In this document: positions 8,551-17,690 of the stretch, in pieces
Layout: every line of letters starts with the position of its first letter
Position numbering within the stretch: the stretch's first letter is position 1
From: ZC4RG30 sp039932715
GTDB lineage: Bacteria; Pseudomonadota; Gammaproteobacteria; Steroidobacterales; Steroidobacteraceae
Length of the DNA: 64,000 nt
Assembly: GCA_039932715.1 (NCBI GenBank)
Contig: JBDTPN010000012.1
Coordinates: 19,079-83,078 of the forward strand
Direction of reading: 5' to 3'
Translations under genes and position numbers: made by a program
Notes under the pieces: generated by a model
Seen by the model: only the letters and a program-made list of their open reading frames with translations
Told to the model about the DNA's origin: nothing
Database searches by the model: none

Positions 8551-9786
8551 TCAATGTCTGGCGAACAATGACAGGTCGATGGAATCCCCAACCGCCTTGA
8601 GGCTGGCATCGTTGCCGTGCAGGTGGTCCCCCATATGATAACCCTCGCGCATCTGCAGCGGATCGGCCGGGTCAGCGAAGGCCGTGTCGATTCTTGTCAC
8701 GCCGTCGAATGCGCCGCCCTTGATTATCCAGTCATTGATCTTCTGCCGCGCGGCCTCGCCCTCCTCGGACCAGTAACCCGCACCCTTATAGGGGCCGATG
8801 GGCGCACCGATCACCTTGATGCCTTTGGCATGCGCACGCTCTATGAGCTGCTTGTAACCGGCAATCATCTGGTCCGCGGTAATCTCCGGCTGGTCGAGGC
8901 CCGGCAGATTGGGCTGGTTGGGACCGCGTTTGCCGAAGCGATTGCCGATATCGTTCACGCCCTCGAAGATGATCATGTATTTCACGTTTGGCAGGCTCAG
9001 CACGTCTTCGTCGAAACGCGCCAGCGCTGATTCGCCCATGCCGGGACTCAGGATCCGGTTGCCACTGATGGCGGAGTTGGCCACCGCCCAATGCTTGCCC
9101 GCTGCCTGCAGCCGGTTGGCAAGGATGTCGGGCCAGCGGCGATCGGCGCCAGCCGTTGAACCCACACCGTCGGTAATTGAATCGCCGAAGGCCACAATAG
9201 TGCCAGGTGACTTGCGTGAATCCACCTCGATCACGCTCAGAAAGGCACGGTACTGCGCCGTCGACACGGGCGTGAATGGCTGGCCGACAAAATTGCCTGG
9301 GGGCGAAACCGCCAGTTCATCAAGGCCCGTGAGATGGCAGGTACATGGACCGGTGGGCGTGGGCAGATAGAACTCAACCTTGATGCGCGAGAGGCTGGGT
9401 AAGGCCAGCTCCACTGTATCGCTGGCAAAGGGTGCACCCCGCGGAATCACTGCGCCGGCTTCCCCACCGAAACTGAGGTTGCGTGAAGTCCCTGCGACTT
9501 CCTTGCCCGAATCGTCCAGGCGCACGATTCGCGCTGCACCTATTGCCAGCGGACCGGTGCCATAGCGGTTTGAAAAGAGCACACGCAACTGCGTGCCACC
9601 TTCGCTTATGCGCAGTTTTTGACTGAGCGTGACATTGTTGTAGGACGCTGCGGCGAACGGGCCGTCAGTGCCCAGCGGCGCATGCGGTGGCGCGCTCCAG
9701 CTGGCCACCCATTCCGCATTGGCAGGAACTGCCACCGCCAGGCCCATCATGCCCGCGATTGCCGCGAGCCTGCCGAAATTGCGCAT
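8551..9786 (-). CDS. secreted SGNH/GDSL-family hydrolase
   Basis: Esterase-type hydrolase of 411 residues with a signal peptide (MRNFGRLAAIAGMMGLAVAV, cleavage after ANA), so probably periplasmic or secreted. The SGNH blocks are visible: nucleophile serine in VAFGDSITDGVGS, glycine in NSAISGNRIL, asparagine in FEGVNDIG, and the catalytic Asp/His pair in GYHMGDHLHGND near the C-terminus. An N-terminal beta-rich domain of about 170 residues precedes it, as in extracellular GDSL lipases and carbohydrate esterases. The ATG at 9786 has GGGGGA seven bases upstream and is preferred over the start at 9813. It sits between two paralogous secreted proteins, which suggests a shared extracellular substrate. 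Candidate activities are deacetylation of a polysaccharide or ester hydrolysis. Confidence 0.9.
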   Translation of the reverse strand: MRNFGRLAAIAGMMGLAVAVPANAEWVASWSAPPHAPLGTDGPFAAASYNNVTLSQKLRISEGGTQLRVLFSNRYGTGPLAIGAARIVRLDDSGKEVAGTSRNLSFGGEAGAVIPRGAPFASDTVELALPSLSRIKVEFYLPTPTGPCTCHLTGLDELAVSPPGNFVGQPFTPVSTAQYRAFLSVIEVDSRKSPGTIVAFGDSITDGVGSTAGADRRWPDILANRLQAAGKHWAVANSAISGNRILSPGMGESALARFDEDVLSLPNVKYMIIFEGVNDIGNRFGKRGPNQPNLPGLDQPEITADQMIAGYKQLIERAHAKGIKVIGAPIGPYKGAGYWSEEGEAARQKINDWIIKGGAFDGVTRIDTAFADPADPLQMREGYHMGDHLHGNDASLKAVGDSIDLSLFARH

Positions 9787-9849
9787 TGTTCCGTCCCCCG
9801 TATTGCAGCGCATTCTAAACGACTACGCGCGGGGCACGTTGGGCCCTGA

Positions 9850-11325
9850 TCACTTGAAGGTGAAAATATCGGCGTCCTTGGGTTTTTCCATGCCCTGCTC
9901 AAAATATTTTTCCCAGATCTGGGCCCAGGGACGGCCGTACATGTCGGGCACTTCGTATTCGATTACATTGCCAGGCGACACCGCTGTCGAGTGCCCCTTT
10001 ACCGGCAATATGGTGGGAATACATTCGATGAAGGTGTAGGGCTCGCCCTCTTCGAATCCGCTGAGCTTGGTGTAGTTGCGGACAATGCGTATGGGCTCAA
10101 CCAGCGCCTCCGGATCGTAAAACACGGCCTCGTGGTTGAGTCCGATCACCTTGCCCTTTGCATCACGATTTGGCGTGTAGATCTCGATGGTCTGCATCTT
10201 GCTCGAAAACTCGAAGGCGCCATGCGCAGCCCAGCCCTGGATATTGGAAGTCCAGGTGATCAGCGCGTCATGGTCCCAGAAGCCGATGGTCTCGCCATAC
10301 CAACGCGGCACGTCGGCGCCCAGTCGCGGCACGACTCCGTCCATGCGGAACTCACGGCCAATCTGGATGTTGGTCACGAAGTTGTCGGCCACGCCCGCCA
10401 TGATCTGCACCAGCGAGGGTGTAACGATGACCGACTGCGGAAACTGGATCGAAAAGGCATACCAGCGGCGCATGAAGCCTTCGGGCCAGCAATATTGCGA
10501 AGGCCACTGCGGCGCGTTGGTGTTGCCCTGGTGGTAGGCGTCCTGGACCATGCGTGTCTGGTACTCCGGCGTCAGGACGGACAGCACCGTCGGAAATTGC
10601 ATCGTCAGCATCATCGCGTACCAGTCGCCGAAAATATTCGCCGGTGCATAGCGACCACTGATATCCCCGGGCACCGTAGCGTATGTGTGATGCGTGGGTC
10701 CGCCGCGCTTGGTGGTCTCGGCCAGCAGTGCCTGGTAATGGGCCTGCGCAGTCTTGAAGCCGTAGGGACTGACAATGGCCTTGCGCGGATAGTCGCGATC
10801 GCAGTAACCCCAGGCGGCAGAACGCGGCGGATCGCTGCCGATGGTGGCCGGGAATATTGCGCCGCGCTGCATCTCGAGGCCCTGCGGACTGTTGCAGCGG
10901 AAATAGCGCGGATCGGTCCACAGCGCGCGGTCCTTGTAGAAATCCTTTGAGGTAAAAAGATCCACTGTCAGGGGTTGCACGCCGGGAGGACTGGCCCCGT
11001 TCTGGGCAGAACCGATAAACCTCCCCCCCGCGGGCCGCTGACCAGGAGGACCGCCAAATGTGGGAAGATTGATGGGCCCGACGAAGGGGTAGCTTTGCAG
11101 CTGCGCCGCCAGGCGCTGCGCCTGCTCCGGGGTGGCAACCGCGCGCAGCGATTGAAAATCGGGCGTTGGAATCACGGAAGCCAGCGGCGCGCCCCGGCCC
11201 ACGCTTCTGAAGCCAGGGTTTGCCACCTGCTGGGCCGCCACCGGCACGCTCAAGGCTGAACCTGCCACGCCGGCAAGAGCCAGGACCATCCGCCAGGAAA
11301 GGCGCGCTCGCGAATTGGTGCTCAT
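9850..11325 (-). CDS. secreted protein of unknown function, ~490-residue paralogue 2
   Basis: Protein of 491 residues, paralogous to the one at 7076-8539, with the same conserved blocks in the same order (YFRCNSPQGLEMQRGA, WGYCDRDYPRKAIVSPYGFK, WPSQYCWPEGFMRRW, GREFRMDGVVPRLGADVP, YTFIECIPTI). A long signal peptide covers about residues 1-35 (hydrophobic stretch WRMVLALAGVAGSALSVPVA). The ATG at 11325 overlaps the stop of the MetE-like gene (ATGA) and has GGAGGAG nine bases upstream, so it is chosen over an upstream TTG. A gap of 63 bases separates it from the SGNH hydrolase gene. The C-terminal half shows the pattern also found in the small protein downstream of DUF6152. Function unknown; it is probably extracytoplasmic. 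Confidence 0.75.
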   Translation of the reverse strand: MSTNSRARLSWRMVLALAGVAGSALSVPVAAQQVANPGFRSVGRGAPLASVIPTPDFQSLRAVATPEQAQRLAAQLQSYPFVGPINLPTFGGPPGQRPAGGRFIGSAQNGASPPGVQPLTVDLFTSKDFYKDRALWTDPRYFRCNSPQGLEMQRGAIFPATIGSDPPRSAAWGYCDRDYPRKAIVSPYGFKTAQAHYQALLAETTKRGGPTHHTYATVPGDISGRYAPANIFGDWYAMMLTMQFPTVLSVLTPEYQTRMVQDAYHQGNTNAPQWPSQYCWPEGFMRRWYAFSIQFPQSVIVTPSLVQIMAGVADNFVTNIQIGREFRMDGVVPRLGADVPRWYGETIGFWDHDALITWTSNIQGWAAHGAFEFSSKMQTIEIYTPNRDAKGKVIGLNHEAVFYDPEALVEPIRIVRNYTKLSGFEEGEPYTFIECIPTILPVKGHSTAVSPGNVIEYEVPDMYGRPWAQIWEKYFEQGMEKPKDADIFTFK

Positions 11326-12482
11326 GCCTGATTTCTCCTCCAAAGATGCTGACTCGCCAACGCGGCGCCCTGTGATAGCGATTTGAGCTTTGCCCAGGCT
11401 ATCTGCGGATGGCAGCGCAGCCCCACGCCACAGTCGGTAGAAGCGATCACCCTATCCCTGCCGACAATTTGCGCAAATCTTTCGATGCGCATGGCCACAA
11501 GTTCCGGATGCTCTATCAACGGCGTCGCATGCGAGACCACGCCCGGGGCGAGCAACTTGTGATCCGGCAGCTTGACGGTTTTCCAGACGGCAAACTCATG
11601 CTCATGGCGGGCATTTGCCGCCTCGATCAAATAAGTCTGGGCCTTCACGGTCAGCAGCAGATCTGCTACTTCCTTCAATTCGATATCGAAGGCATGTGGG
11701 CCGTGCCAACTGCCCCAGCACAGATGGTAGCGAACCCGCTCCTCGGGAATATTTCGCAACGCGTGGTTGAGGGCTTCGATGCGCACGCGGCAATATTTTC
11801 TGTAGCCATCGAGACCCATCGGGATTCCGATGCGATCCCACAGCGCCGCCAGCCACGCGTCATCCACCTGCACCAGCAATCCCGCGTCGGCAATGGCTTC
11901 GTATTCGACGCGCATGGCCTCGGCAATGGCGAACAGAAACTCTTCCTGGGACTTGTAGAAAATGTTGTTTCGCCCCGGCTCAATGCTGGAGGGCGCGGTC
12001 GAAGTCAGAAAGGCATCGGACGATGGCGTGGTTCCAAGTGCCGCCTTGAGACAATCGATCTCGCGCTGCAGCGCCTGCTGCCCCACGTAGGTGACAGGTC
12101 CGTCGCATTGCCAGTCCATGCTGCGAACCTGCGAGGGTGCGCTGCGCGTTTGCTCAAACAAAGTGCCGCCTTCCATCGCGGCCTTGTAGAACGCGTCGAA
12201 CTTCTTCCAGTCCTCGCTCTGCGTCAGCAGATTTACCGTGCCACCCTCCTCACTGGGCCTGAAACCTGTGAGGCGGGAACTGATGAACTGCACCCAGTTT
12301 CCGTCCTTGGTGGCCTCGCCCTCGTTGACGATATCCACGCCGACGGCGCGCTGCTGCCGGACAATCTCGCTGACCGACTCGCCAAGACGTGTCGCATCCA
12401 CCCTGCCATCCAGCCAGAGGTCCTGAGGCGCCGGCAGGTTGCCCACGTGGGTGGTCAGGATGCGATCCGTGCTGGCTCTCAT
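11322..12482 (-). CDS. MetE C-terminal-domain-like (cobalamin-independent methyltransferase family) protein
   Basis: Cytosolic TIM-barrel protein of 386 residues that matches only the catalytic C-terminal half of cobalamin-independent methionine synthase. Expected zinc ligands are present: His and Cys in YHLCWGSW, Glu in LIEAANARHEHE, and Cys in ASTDCGVG. The N-terminal folate/homocysteine domain of true MetE (another ~350 residues) is missing, so this belongs to the group that includes 2-hydroxypropyl-CoM lyase (epoxyalkane:CoM transferase) and methyl-transfer proteins with thiol substrates. The ATG at 12482 overlaps the DUF1552 stop and the stop overlaps the next start, both as ATGA, so it is firmly inside the operon. 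Work on a thiol-linked or methylated intermediate is inferred; the reaction is unknown. Confidence 0.8.
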   Translation of the reverse strand: MRASTDRILTTHVGNLPAPQDLWLDGRVDATRLGESVSEIVRQQRAVGVDIVNEGEATKDGNWVQFISSRLTGFRPSEEGGTVNLLTQSEDWKKFDAFYKAAMEGGTLFEQTRSAPSQVRSMDWQCDGPVTYVGQQALQREIDCLKAALGTTPSSDAFLTSTAPSSIEPGRNNIFYKSQEEFLFAIAEAMRVEYEAIADAGLLVQVDDAWLAALWDRIGIPMGLDGYRKYCRVRIEALNHALRNIPEERVRYHLCWGSWHGPHAFDIELKEVADLLLTVKAQTYLIEAANARHEHEFAVWKTVKLPDHKLLAPGVVSHATPLIEHPELVAMRIERFAQIVGRDRVIASTDCGVGLRCHPQIAWAKLKSLSQGAALASQHLWRRNQA

Positions 12483-13789
12483 ATCGCCAGCCTGCCGGTG
12501 CTGTCGCCAAATTTCTCTTCGGGGCAACCCATTTTCCCAAGCATCGCCAGCAGCAGGTTCGACATGGGTGTCAGCTCTTTCTGCCTGATGTGCCGGTTGC
12601 CCTGGATTGCACCGCCGGCGCGACCGGCCAGCACAATGGGCAATGGATCATGATTGTGTGAATTGCCATCACTCATGCCGCTGCCATAAAGAACCAGCGA
12701 GTGGTCCAGCAGCGTGCCGTCACCGTCAGGCACCTTGCTCAAACGGTCGAGGAAATAAGCAAACAGGGTTGAGTGATAGCGATTGAGCACCGCGAACCGC
12801 GCCTTGTTGTCCTCGTTGTTGGAATGATGCGAGAGGATATGGAACGAATCGCGCACCCCGCTGTTGGGATACACCGCGTTGCTAACTTCCTTGGCCACGA
12901 TGAAGGTGCTGATGCGCGTGATTTCCGTCTGCCAGGCCACCGCCATGAGGTCGTACATCAGCTTGATGTGCACTTCCACGTCTTCAGGCACGCCGCTGGG
13001 CTTTTGCGGCAGCGTCACGTGATTGCCCACTCGCTGCGCTGACTGGTTGATGCGACGCTCGATTTCACGTACGTCGGTCACGAAGCGGTCGAGGCGTTCG
13101 CGATCCGCTGCAGGCAGCGAGCGATCGAGTCCGCGGATCTGCTCAGTCACCGAATCAAGCAGACTCAAGGCCTGCGCGCGACGCGCGGCACGCTGCGCAT
13201 CGTTGGCGCCATCGCCGAAGAGCTGCTCGAACAGCATCTGCGGATTATTCTGCGTGGGCAGGGGTGAGGTTTCGCCCTGCCAGGAAAGCGTGTTGCGATA
13301 GGCACAGGACAGGCCCTCACCGCAGCTCAGCGACGCCTCCTCGATCATCAATTCCAGCGAAGGCAGTGGCGTATCCTGGCCCAGGTGTTTGACGGCCACC
13401 TGGTCCATGGTGATTCCCAGGCGCGGCTGCGCACCGGCGGCAGCCTTGGCGCCGCTGAGAAACGCTGCGGAGGAGCGATTGTGATTTCCGGTGGCGCCGC
13501 CCGGGCCATAGGCCAGCGGCAACCCCAGATTCGACATCACGTTGAGCTGCGCCCGATAGGGCTCGAGCGGCTTGAGAATCTCGCTGAAGGTGAAATCAGA
13601 TCCTTCGTTCGGCGGCGTCCAGCGCGACATGGTGACGCCGTGCGGAAAATAGATTGCGCCCAGGCGCACGCGCGGCGCGGGAACGGCGGCCATGGCGGGA
13701 ATCATTGATTCCAGCAGCGGCAACGCCAGGGCAGTGCCCACGCCGCGCAGCATTGCGCGGCGCGACAGGTGACGACGGGTGATGAACAT
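12479..13789 (-). CDS. TAT-exported DUF1552 protein (module 1)
   Basis: DUF1552 protein of 436 residues, exactly the length of its paralogue at 58003-59313. The N-terminus MFITRRHLSRRAMLRGVG carries a twin-arginine signal followed by the hydrophobic TALALPLLESMIPAMAA, so the protein is probably folded in the cytosol and exported. Family landmarks are GAIYFPHGVTMSRW, SNLGLPLAYGPGG, LDHSLVLYGSGMSDGNSHNHDPLP and the end GDSTGRLAI; the His/Asp-rich segment recalls the sulfatase/alkaline-phosphatase-like fold suggested for DUF1501/1552 relatives (inference). The ATG at 13789 is two bases after the DUF1592 stop; the open frame upstream of it lies inside that gene and is not used. DUF1552 and DUF1592 proteins are regularly neighbours. 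Function unknown. Confidence 0.9.
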   Translation of the reverse strand: MFITRRHLSRRAMLRGVGTALALPLLESMIPAMAAVPAPRVRLGAIYFPHGVTMSRWTPPNEGSDFTFSEILKPLEPYRAQLNVMSNLGLPLAYGPGGATGNHNRSSAAFLSGAKAAAGAQPRLGITMDQVAVKHLGQDTPLPSLELMIEEASLSCGEGLSCAYRNTLSWQGETSPLPTQNNPQMLFEQLFGDGANDAQRAARRAQALSLLDSVTEQIRGLDRSLPAADRERLDRFVTDVREIERRINQSAQRVGNHVTLPQKPSGVPEDVEVHIKLMYDLMAVAWQTEITRISTFIVAKEVSNAVYPNSGVRDSFHILSHHSNNEDNKARFAVLNRYHSTLFAYFLDRLSKVPDGDGTLLDHSLVLYGSGMSDGNSHNHDPLPIVLAGRAGGAIQGNRHIRQKELTPMSNLLLAMLGKMGCPEEKFGDSTGRLAI

Positions 13790-13791
13790 GC

Positions 13792-16035
13792 TCACGGTGT
13801 GCCCTGCGGCGCCTTCATGCGCTGCCGGAACTGCGAGGTCTGGACCACACCCAGTACCAGCGCGCTGAAGCGCAGGTCTTGGCGTTGCGCCTGCCGAACC
13901 ACCTCGCGAACGGCAGGCATGTCGCGCGGCTCCAGGGCCCTTCCCAGTGCGTAGATCATCAGCTTCTCGGTGAAGTGAGTGACAAACAGGTCCGGGTTGG
14001 ACAATAACGCGGTGTTGAGGTCCGCCGGCCCAACAACGCGTGTGCCGTCGATCAGCGTCCCACCGGCATCGATGATCGTATCCCCATCTCGCTCGCGCCA
14101 TGCACCAATCGCATTGAAATTCTCCAGCGCAAAGCCTACGGGGTCCATCACGCTGTGACAGGTCGCACAGGAAGGATTCTTGCGATGCAATTCCAGCCGC
14201 TGGCGCACCGACGTGGTGATCACATGCGACCCGTCCCCATCGAGGTTCGTGTCAACGCCAGGAGGCGGGGCCGGCACCGGCGCGCCCAGCAGGTTCTCCA
14301 GTATCCAGCTGCCGCGTATCACCGGCGAAGTGCGGCTGGCAGTGGAAGTGATGGTGAGTATGCTGCCCTGCCCCAGCAGCCCACGGCGATGGCTGTCCGC
14401 AGGCAGGCTGACCTTGCGAAAGTAGGAGCCACGCACATCCGGTATGCCGTAATGCTGCGCCAGCCGCTCATTGAGAAAGGTGTAGTCAGCGGAAAGCAGT
14501 TCGGTGATGGGACGATCCTGCTTGCGCACGTTATCCACCAGCGAACGGGTCTCCTCGATGAATGCCTCGCGCAGGTTCTCGTCGAAACCGTCCACCTCCG
14601 GCGTTACCGTCCCCATCTCGCGCAGATGCAGCCACTGACCGGCGAAGTTCTCGACCAGCGCATACGCCTTGCGGTCCGCCAGCATGCGCCTGGTCTGCGC
14701 CGCGTAGACCTCGGGCTGGTGCAAGGTCTTCTTCGCCGCCAGGTCGAGCAGCTCGGCGTCGGGAATGCTGCTCCAGAGGAAGAATGAAAGACGCGATGCA
14801 AGTTCGAGATCGCTGATGGCGTAAGGCGTATCGGGCCCAAGGCCCGCAGGCTCCGCCTCGAAGCGAAACAGGAAGCGCGGATCGATGAGGATGCGCGACA
14901 AGCCCTGCTGTATGCCGAATTCGAAGCCCGCTTCGTCGCGACCGCGTTCGTAGAATTGCAGGACGGATGTCAGGTCATCCAAAGCCTGCGGACCGCGGAA
15001 TGCCTGCGTGGCGAAGTCCACCAGGATGCGCTGGGCACACGCGCGTTCCTGGTCCGCCGATGGCGGGCGGCATATGAAGATGCGTCGCCTGCTGGCCGTG
15101 TCACCTGGGCCGCTGGCCTTGAACGGACCGGCGATTTCCACGCTGTCAATTCTGCCCTCCACCTTGAACACTGAATAGATGTCGTTTACGCCCGCGGATT
15201 TCCTGGTGTCGAAGATGGCTGCCGTCAACACATGGACTCCGGCAGTCACCGGCAGGCGAAAATCGCGCAGGTTTTGCAGCTCGATGTGCCGCCCGTCCAG
15301 CGCCACGTCAACGCTGGCGCCGCGCAGCGCGAAGCCGGCGCGCACGCTGAAACGGTATTCACCGTCCAGCGGAAAATCATGCTCGATCCGCACTCCGCCA
15401 CGCGATCCCAGCGGCATGCCTTCGAGGTGCTTGTCCTGCGCCAGCTTGTCCGGCGTCTGGAACACCACCGTCGACTCGGAGGTCGACATGTCACCCACCG
15501 CTGCGCGGCTGATCTTTATTGCAGCGTTGGTATACCCCTGGATCAATGCCGGCGACAGTCCCAGTCCCGAGGCGACATTGTCAAAGCCTTCACTGGAATC
15601 GTCCGGCGGCAGCAGTCCCACCACATCCAGTGGCATGCCGAAAAGGTCGCGCACGGCGTTGGCATATTCGGCGCGATTGAGACGGTGCAGCGCCGGCGCC
15701 GTGGCTGCTGGCCGCGACTGCGAGTCGAGGCGCGCCGCCAGTGTCGAGGCTATTGCCACGGCATCGGTGCGTGAGGGCCGCGCCTTGCCCGGCGGCGGCA
15801 TCATGCCGGCCTGCAGCTTGCGCACCACCTTCTCCCACGATGCCGCTTCACTTCCCACATGCGCTGGATCGAGACTGGTCAAATCCAGTCCACCGGCCCA
15901 GTCATCGGGGTTGTGGCAGCTCGTGCAATAGTGATCCAGCGTGAGCGCCACTTCCGGTGCTGCCTGCGCAGTGTACGCACTGTGCGCACTGGCCAGCAGC
16001 AGCACCGTCACTATCAGCAATGGAGACACGCGCAT
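13792..16035 (-). CDS. DUF1587/1592/1588/1585 multidomain putative cytochrome c protein (module 1)
   Basis: Secreted protein of 747 residues with signal peptide MRVSPLLIVTVLLLASAHSA. The family is a PSCyt-type chain of domains of unknown function. A CTSCH haem-binding motif lies at residues 37-41; MMPPPGKARP and LHRLNRAEYANAVRDLFG mark DUF1587; DPRFLFRFE and the DUF1592 core follow; RGLLGQGSILTITS and RTSPVIRGSWILENLLG mark DUF1588. A second CATCH motif is at 623-627, and DUF1585 ends with KLMIYALGRALEPRD. Two covalently bound haems are therefore likely, pointing to periplasmic electron transfer. Its start overlaps the stop of the ankyrin gene by one base (TGATG), and its own stop lies two bases before DUF1552. 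A paralogue is at 59323-61755. Confidence 0.92.
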   Translation of the reverse strand: MRVSPLLIVTVLLLASAHSAYTAQAAPEVALTLDHYCTSCHNPDDWAGGLDLTSLDPAHVGSEAASWEKVVRKLQAGMMPPPGKARPSRTDAVAIASTLAARLDSQSRPAATAPALHRLNRAEYANAVRDLFGMPLDVVGLLPPDDSSEGFDNVASGLGLSPALIQGYTNAAIKISRAAVGDMSTSESTVVFQTPDKLAQDKHLEGMPLGSRGGVRIEHDFPLDGEYRFSVRAGFALRGASVDVALDGRHIELQNLRDFRLPVTAGVHVLTAAIFDTRKSAGVNDIYSVFKVEGRIDSVEIAGPFKASGPGDTASRRRIFICRPPSADQERACAQRILVDFATQAFRGPQALDDLTSVLQFYERGRDEAGFEFGIQQGLSRILIDPRFLFRFEAEPAGLGPDTPYAISDLELASRLSFFLWSSIPDAELLDLAAKKTLHQPEVYAAQTRRMLADRKAYALVENFAGQWLHLREMGTVTPEVDGFDENLREAFIEETRSLVDNVRKQDRPITELLSADYTFLNERLAQHYGIPDVRGSYFRKVSLPADSHRRGLLGQGSILTITSTASRTSPVIRGSWILENLLGAPVPAPPPGVDTNLDGDGSHVITTSVRQRLELHRKNPSCATCHSVMDPVGFALENFNAIGAWRERDGDTIIDAGGTLIDGTRVVGPADLNTALLSNPDLFVTHFTEKLMIYALGRALEPRDMPAVREVVRQAQRQDLRFSALVLGVVQTSQFRQRMKAPQGTP

Positions 16036-17597
16036 CAGCGCACTTCCTTGCCCTGGGCCTTGAGCAATTCGCTGATCAAGGCGATGGAACTCGGCTTGGG
16101 CTCCGCAGGATGCGTGGCAAGGAACACGCCCCTGGCCCAGTCCAGCGGCGAACGTTGTTGCTTGTCCTGCGCTGTGAGGTCAGCGCCCTTGTCCACCAGG
16201 AAACGGATGATGGCGTCCGAACCGCGATTGGCAGCACCGTGCAGCGCGGTGATGCCCATGGAATTGGCCTGGTTGACCGGCATCCCCAGTTCATAGCACA
16301 GCTTCACCGCCTCCAGCAGTTGGTCGGGTCCCTCGGTCCAGGTCTGTGCCAGAACCCAATTCACCCCGGACGCAGCCATTAACGGCGAGGTACCTTCAAA
16401 AGTGTCGATACGCGGATTGGCGCCGTGTTCGAGCAGCAGTTTCATGACAGTGACATCGCCAGCAAGCGATGCGGCCAGGAATGGAGTCTGGCCGGTGAAA
16501 TCCACCCATTCGAGCGAGCCTGTAGTCTCAAGCAGGTAATTACGAAACGGCGGGGTTTCGCGCGTGCGCGCATTGACGTCGGTGCCAGAGGCAAGAAGGG
16601 CCCTGATCAACTCAAGCACCGGCGCGCGCTCGATGCCGTTCTTGAAGGTTGCGTTATGCACATAGAGGTTGCGTACGTTGACCGCTTCCCACAATGGACT
16701 GCGGCCGTACCAGTCCTGTCCGTTCACGGCACTGCCCCGCTCGAGCAACAGGTGCGCGACGGCCATGTTGTCGTTGGAGATTGCCATCAACAGCGGCCAG
16801 ATGCCGTTGGCTTCCCTGGCGTTGACATCGGCACCGGCCTTGATGAGCAGTCTGGCCACATCAACCCGATCGTGGCGTGCAGCGTAAAGCAGTGGTGTCA
16901 TCCCACCGGGAGTGGGCTCACGGCGACCTCGGTCAGCGGGCACTCCGCCACGCAATATGCCCACCCCGAAGCCAAAGCCCGGCACGGAGTTGGGCGCGAT
17001 GAAGGCTGGCGTCGCACCCACCCTGGTTGCGGCGTTGGGATCCGCGCCGGCCGCCAGCAGCGCTGCGACAACATCGGCATGACCGGCTCGCGCCGCAAAC
17101 ATCAGGGCGGTCTGGCCAAAGTTGTCGTCGCGCGCATCCACCGCCACGCCATGCTTGAGCAGCAACTGCACCACTGGCAGCACACCCACTTCGGCTGCAC
17201 GCATCAGCGGGGTCTCGCCGGTGGGCTGCACGCGATCGGGATCCGCACGCGCCTTGAGCAACAGCTGGACCATCGCGGCACTGCCATTGTCTATGGCCAA
17301 CATCAGCGCAGTTACGCCGCGCTCGGTGGTGCCATTGGCATCGGCGCCTGCATGCAACAGCAGTTTCGCTGTGGCCAGATCATCCACCCGCACGCGCCAG
17401 TGCAATGCAGGGGTACCAAACGCACCGCGTGCATTGACGTCCACGCCGCGCTTCAGCAATACCTGCAGGGAATCAATATCGCCATTCATGGCTGCATCGG
17501 CCAACTGGCCAGCCAGCGGCGCGCCCGCTTCATCGGCAACGCACTGCAAGCAAAATATGGCCAGAATCGAGATGGCAATTCCTCCACCACGAAGCAT
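16035..17597 (-). CDS. secreted ankyrin-repeat protein (module 1)
   Basis: Protein of 520 residues made almost entirely of ankyrin repeats after a signal peptide (MLRGGGIAISILAIFCLQ). I count about eleven repeats, recognisable by TPLxxAA and LLxxGADVN patterns (for example TPLMRAAEVGVLPVVQLLL, TALMFAARAGHADVVAALL, TPLLYAARHDRVDVARLLI, TALHGAANRGSDAIIRFL). Such repeats bind other proteins, so in the periplasm it may scaffold the DUF1592/DUF1552 pair encoded next to it (inference). The ATG at 17597 is preferred because GGGGGA is five bases upstream and the signal peptide starts there. It is the first gene of the long minus-strand operon and diverges from the hydrolase gene across about 90 bases that must hold promoters for both. 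A paralogue is at 56411-58003. Confidence 0.9.
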   Translation of the reverse strand: MLRGGGIAISILAIFCLQCVADEAGAPLAGQLADAAMNGDIDSLQVLLKRGVDVNARGAFGTPALHWRVRVDDLATAKLLLHAGADANGTTERGVTALMLAIDNGSAAMVQLLLKARADPDRVQPTGETPLMRAAEVGVLPVVQLLLKHGVAVDARDDNFGQTALMFAARAGHADVVAALLAAGADPNAATRVGATPAFIAPNSVPGFGFGVGILRGGVPADRGRREPTPGGMTPLLYAARHDRVDVARLLIKAGADVNAREANGIWPLLMAISNDNMAVAHLLLERGSAVNGQDWYGRSPLWEAVNVRNLYVHNATFKNGIERAPVLELIRALLASGTDVNARTRETPPFRNYLLETTGSLEWVDFTGQTPFLAASLAGDVTVMKLLLEHGANPRIDTFEGTSPLMAASGVNWVLAQTWTEGPDQLLEAVKLCYELGMPVNQANSMGITALHGAANRGSDAIIRFLVDKGADLTAQDKQQRSPLDWARGVFLATHPAEPKPSSIALISELLKAQGKEVR

Positions 17598-17690
17598 TCG
17601 TTCCCCCAGGGCAGCAGACAAGTTTTATTCCTGCACTGGCAGGTTTAGCATGGGTGGCAGATCGTTGCCACCATCTACAGGAAGAAGAAC

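Noticed and set aside
13790..14101. A 104-residue N-terminal extension of the first DUF1552 gene
   Set aside because: It lies within the DUF1592 gene in another frame, is Arg/Gly-rich without family similarity, and the true TAT signal begins at the ATG at 13789.
15179..15931. 250-residue open frame opposite the DUF1592 gene
   Set aside because: It is the Ser/Arg/Pro-rich antisense shadow of a well-supported gene; such long shadows are common in GC-rich DNA and are seen all over this window.
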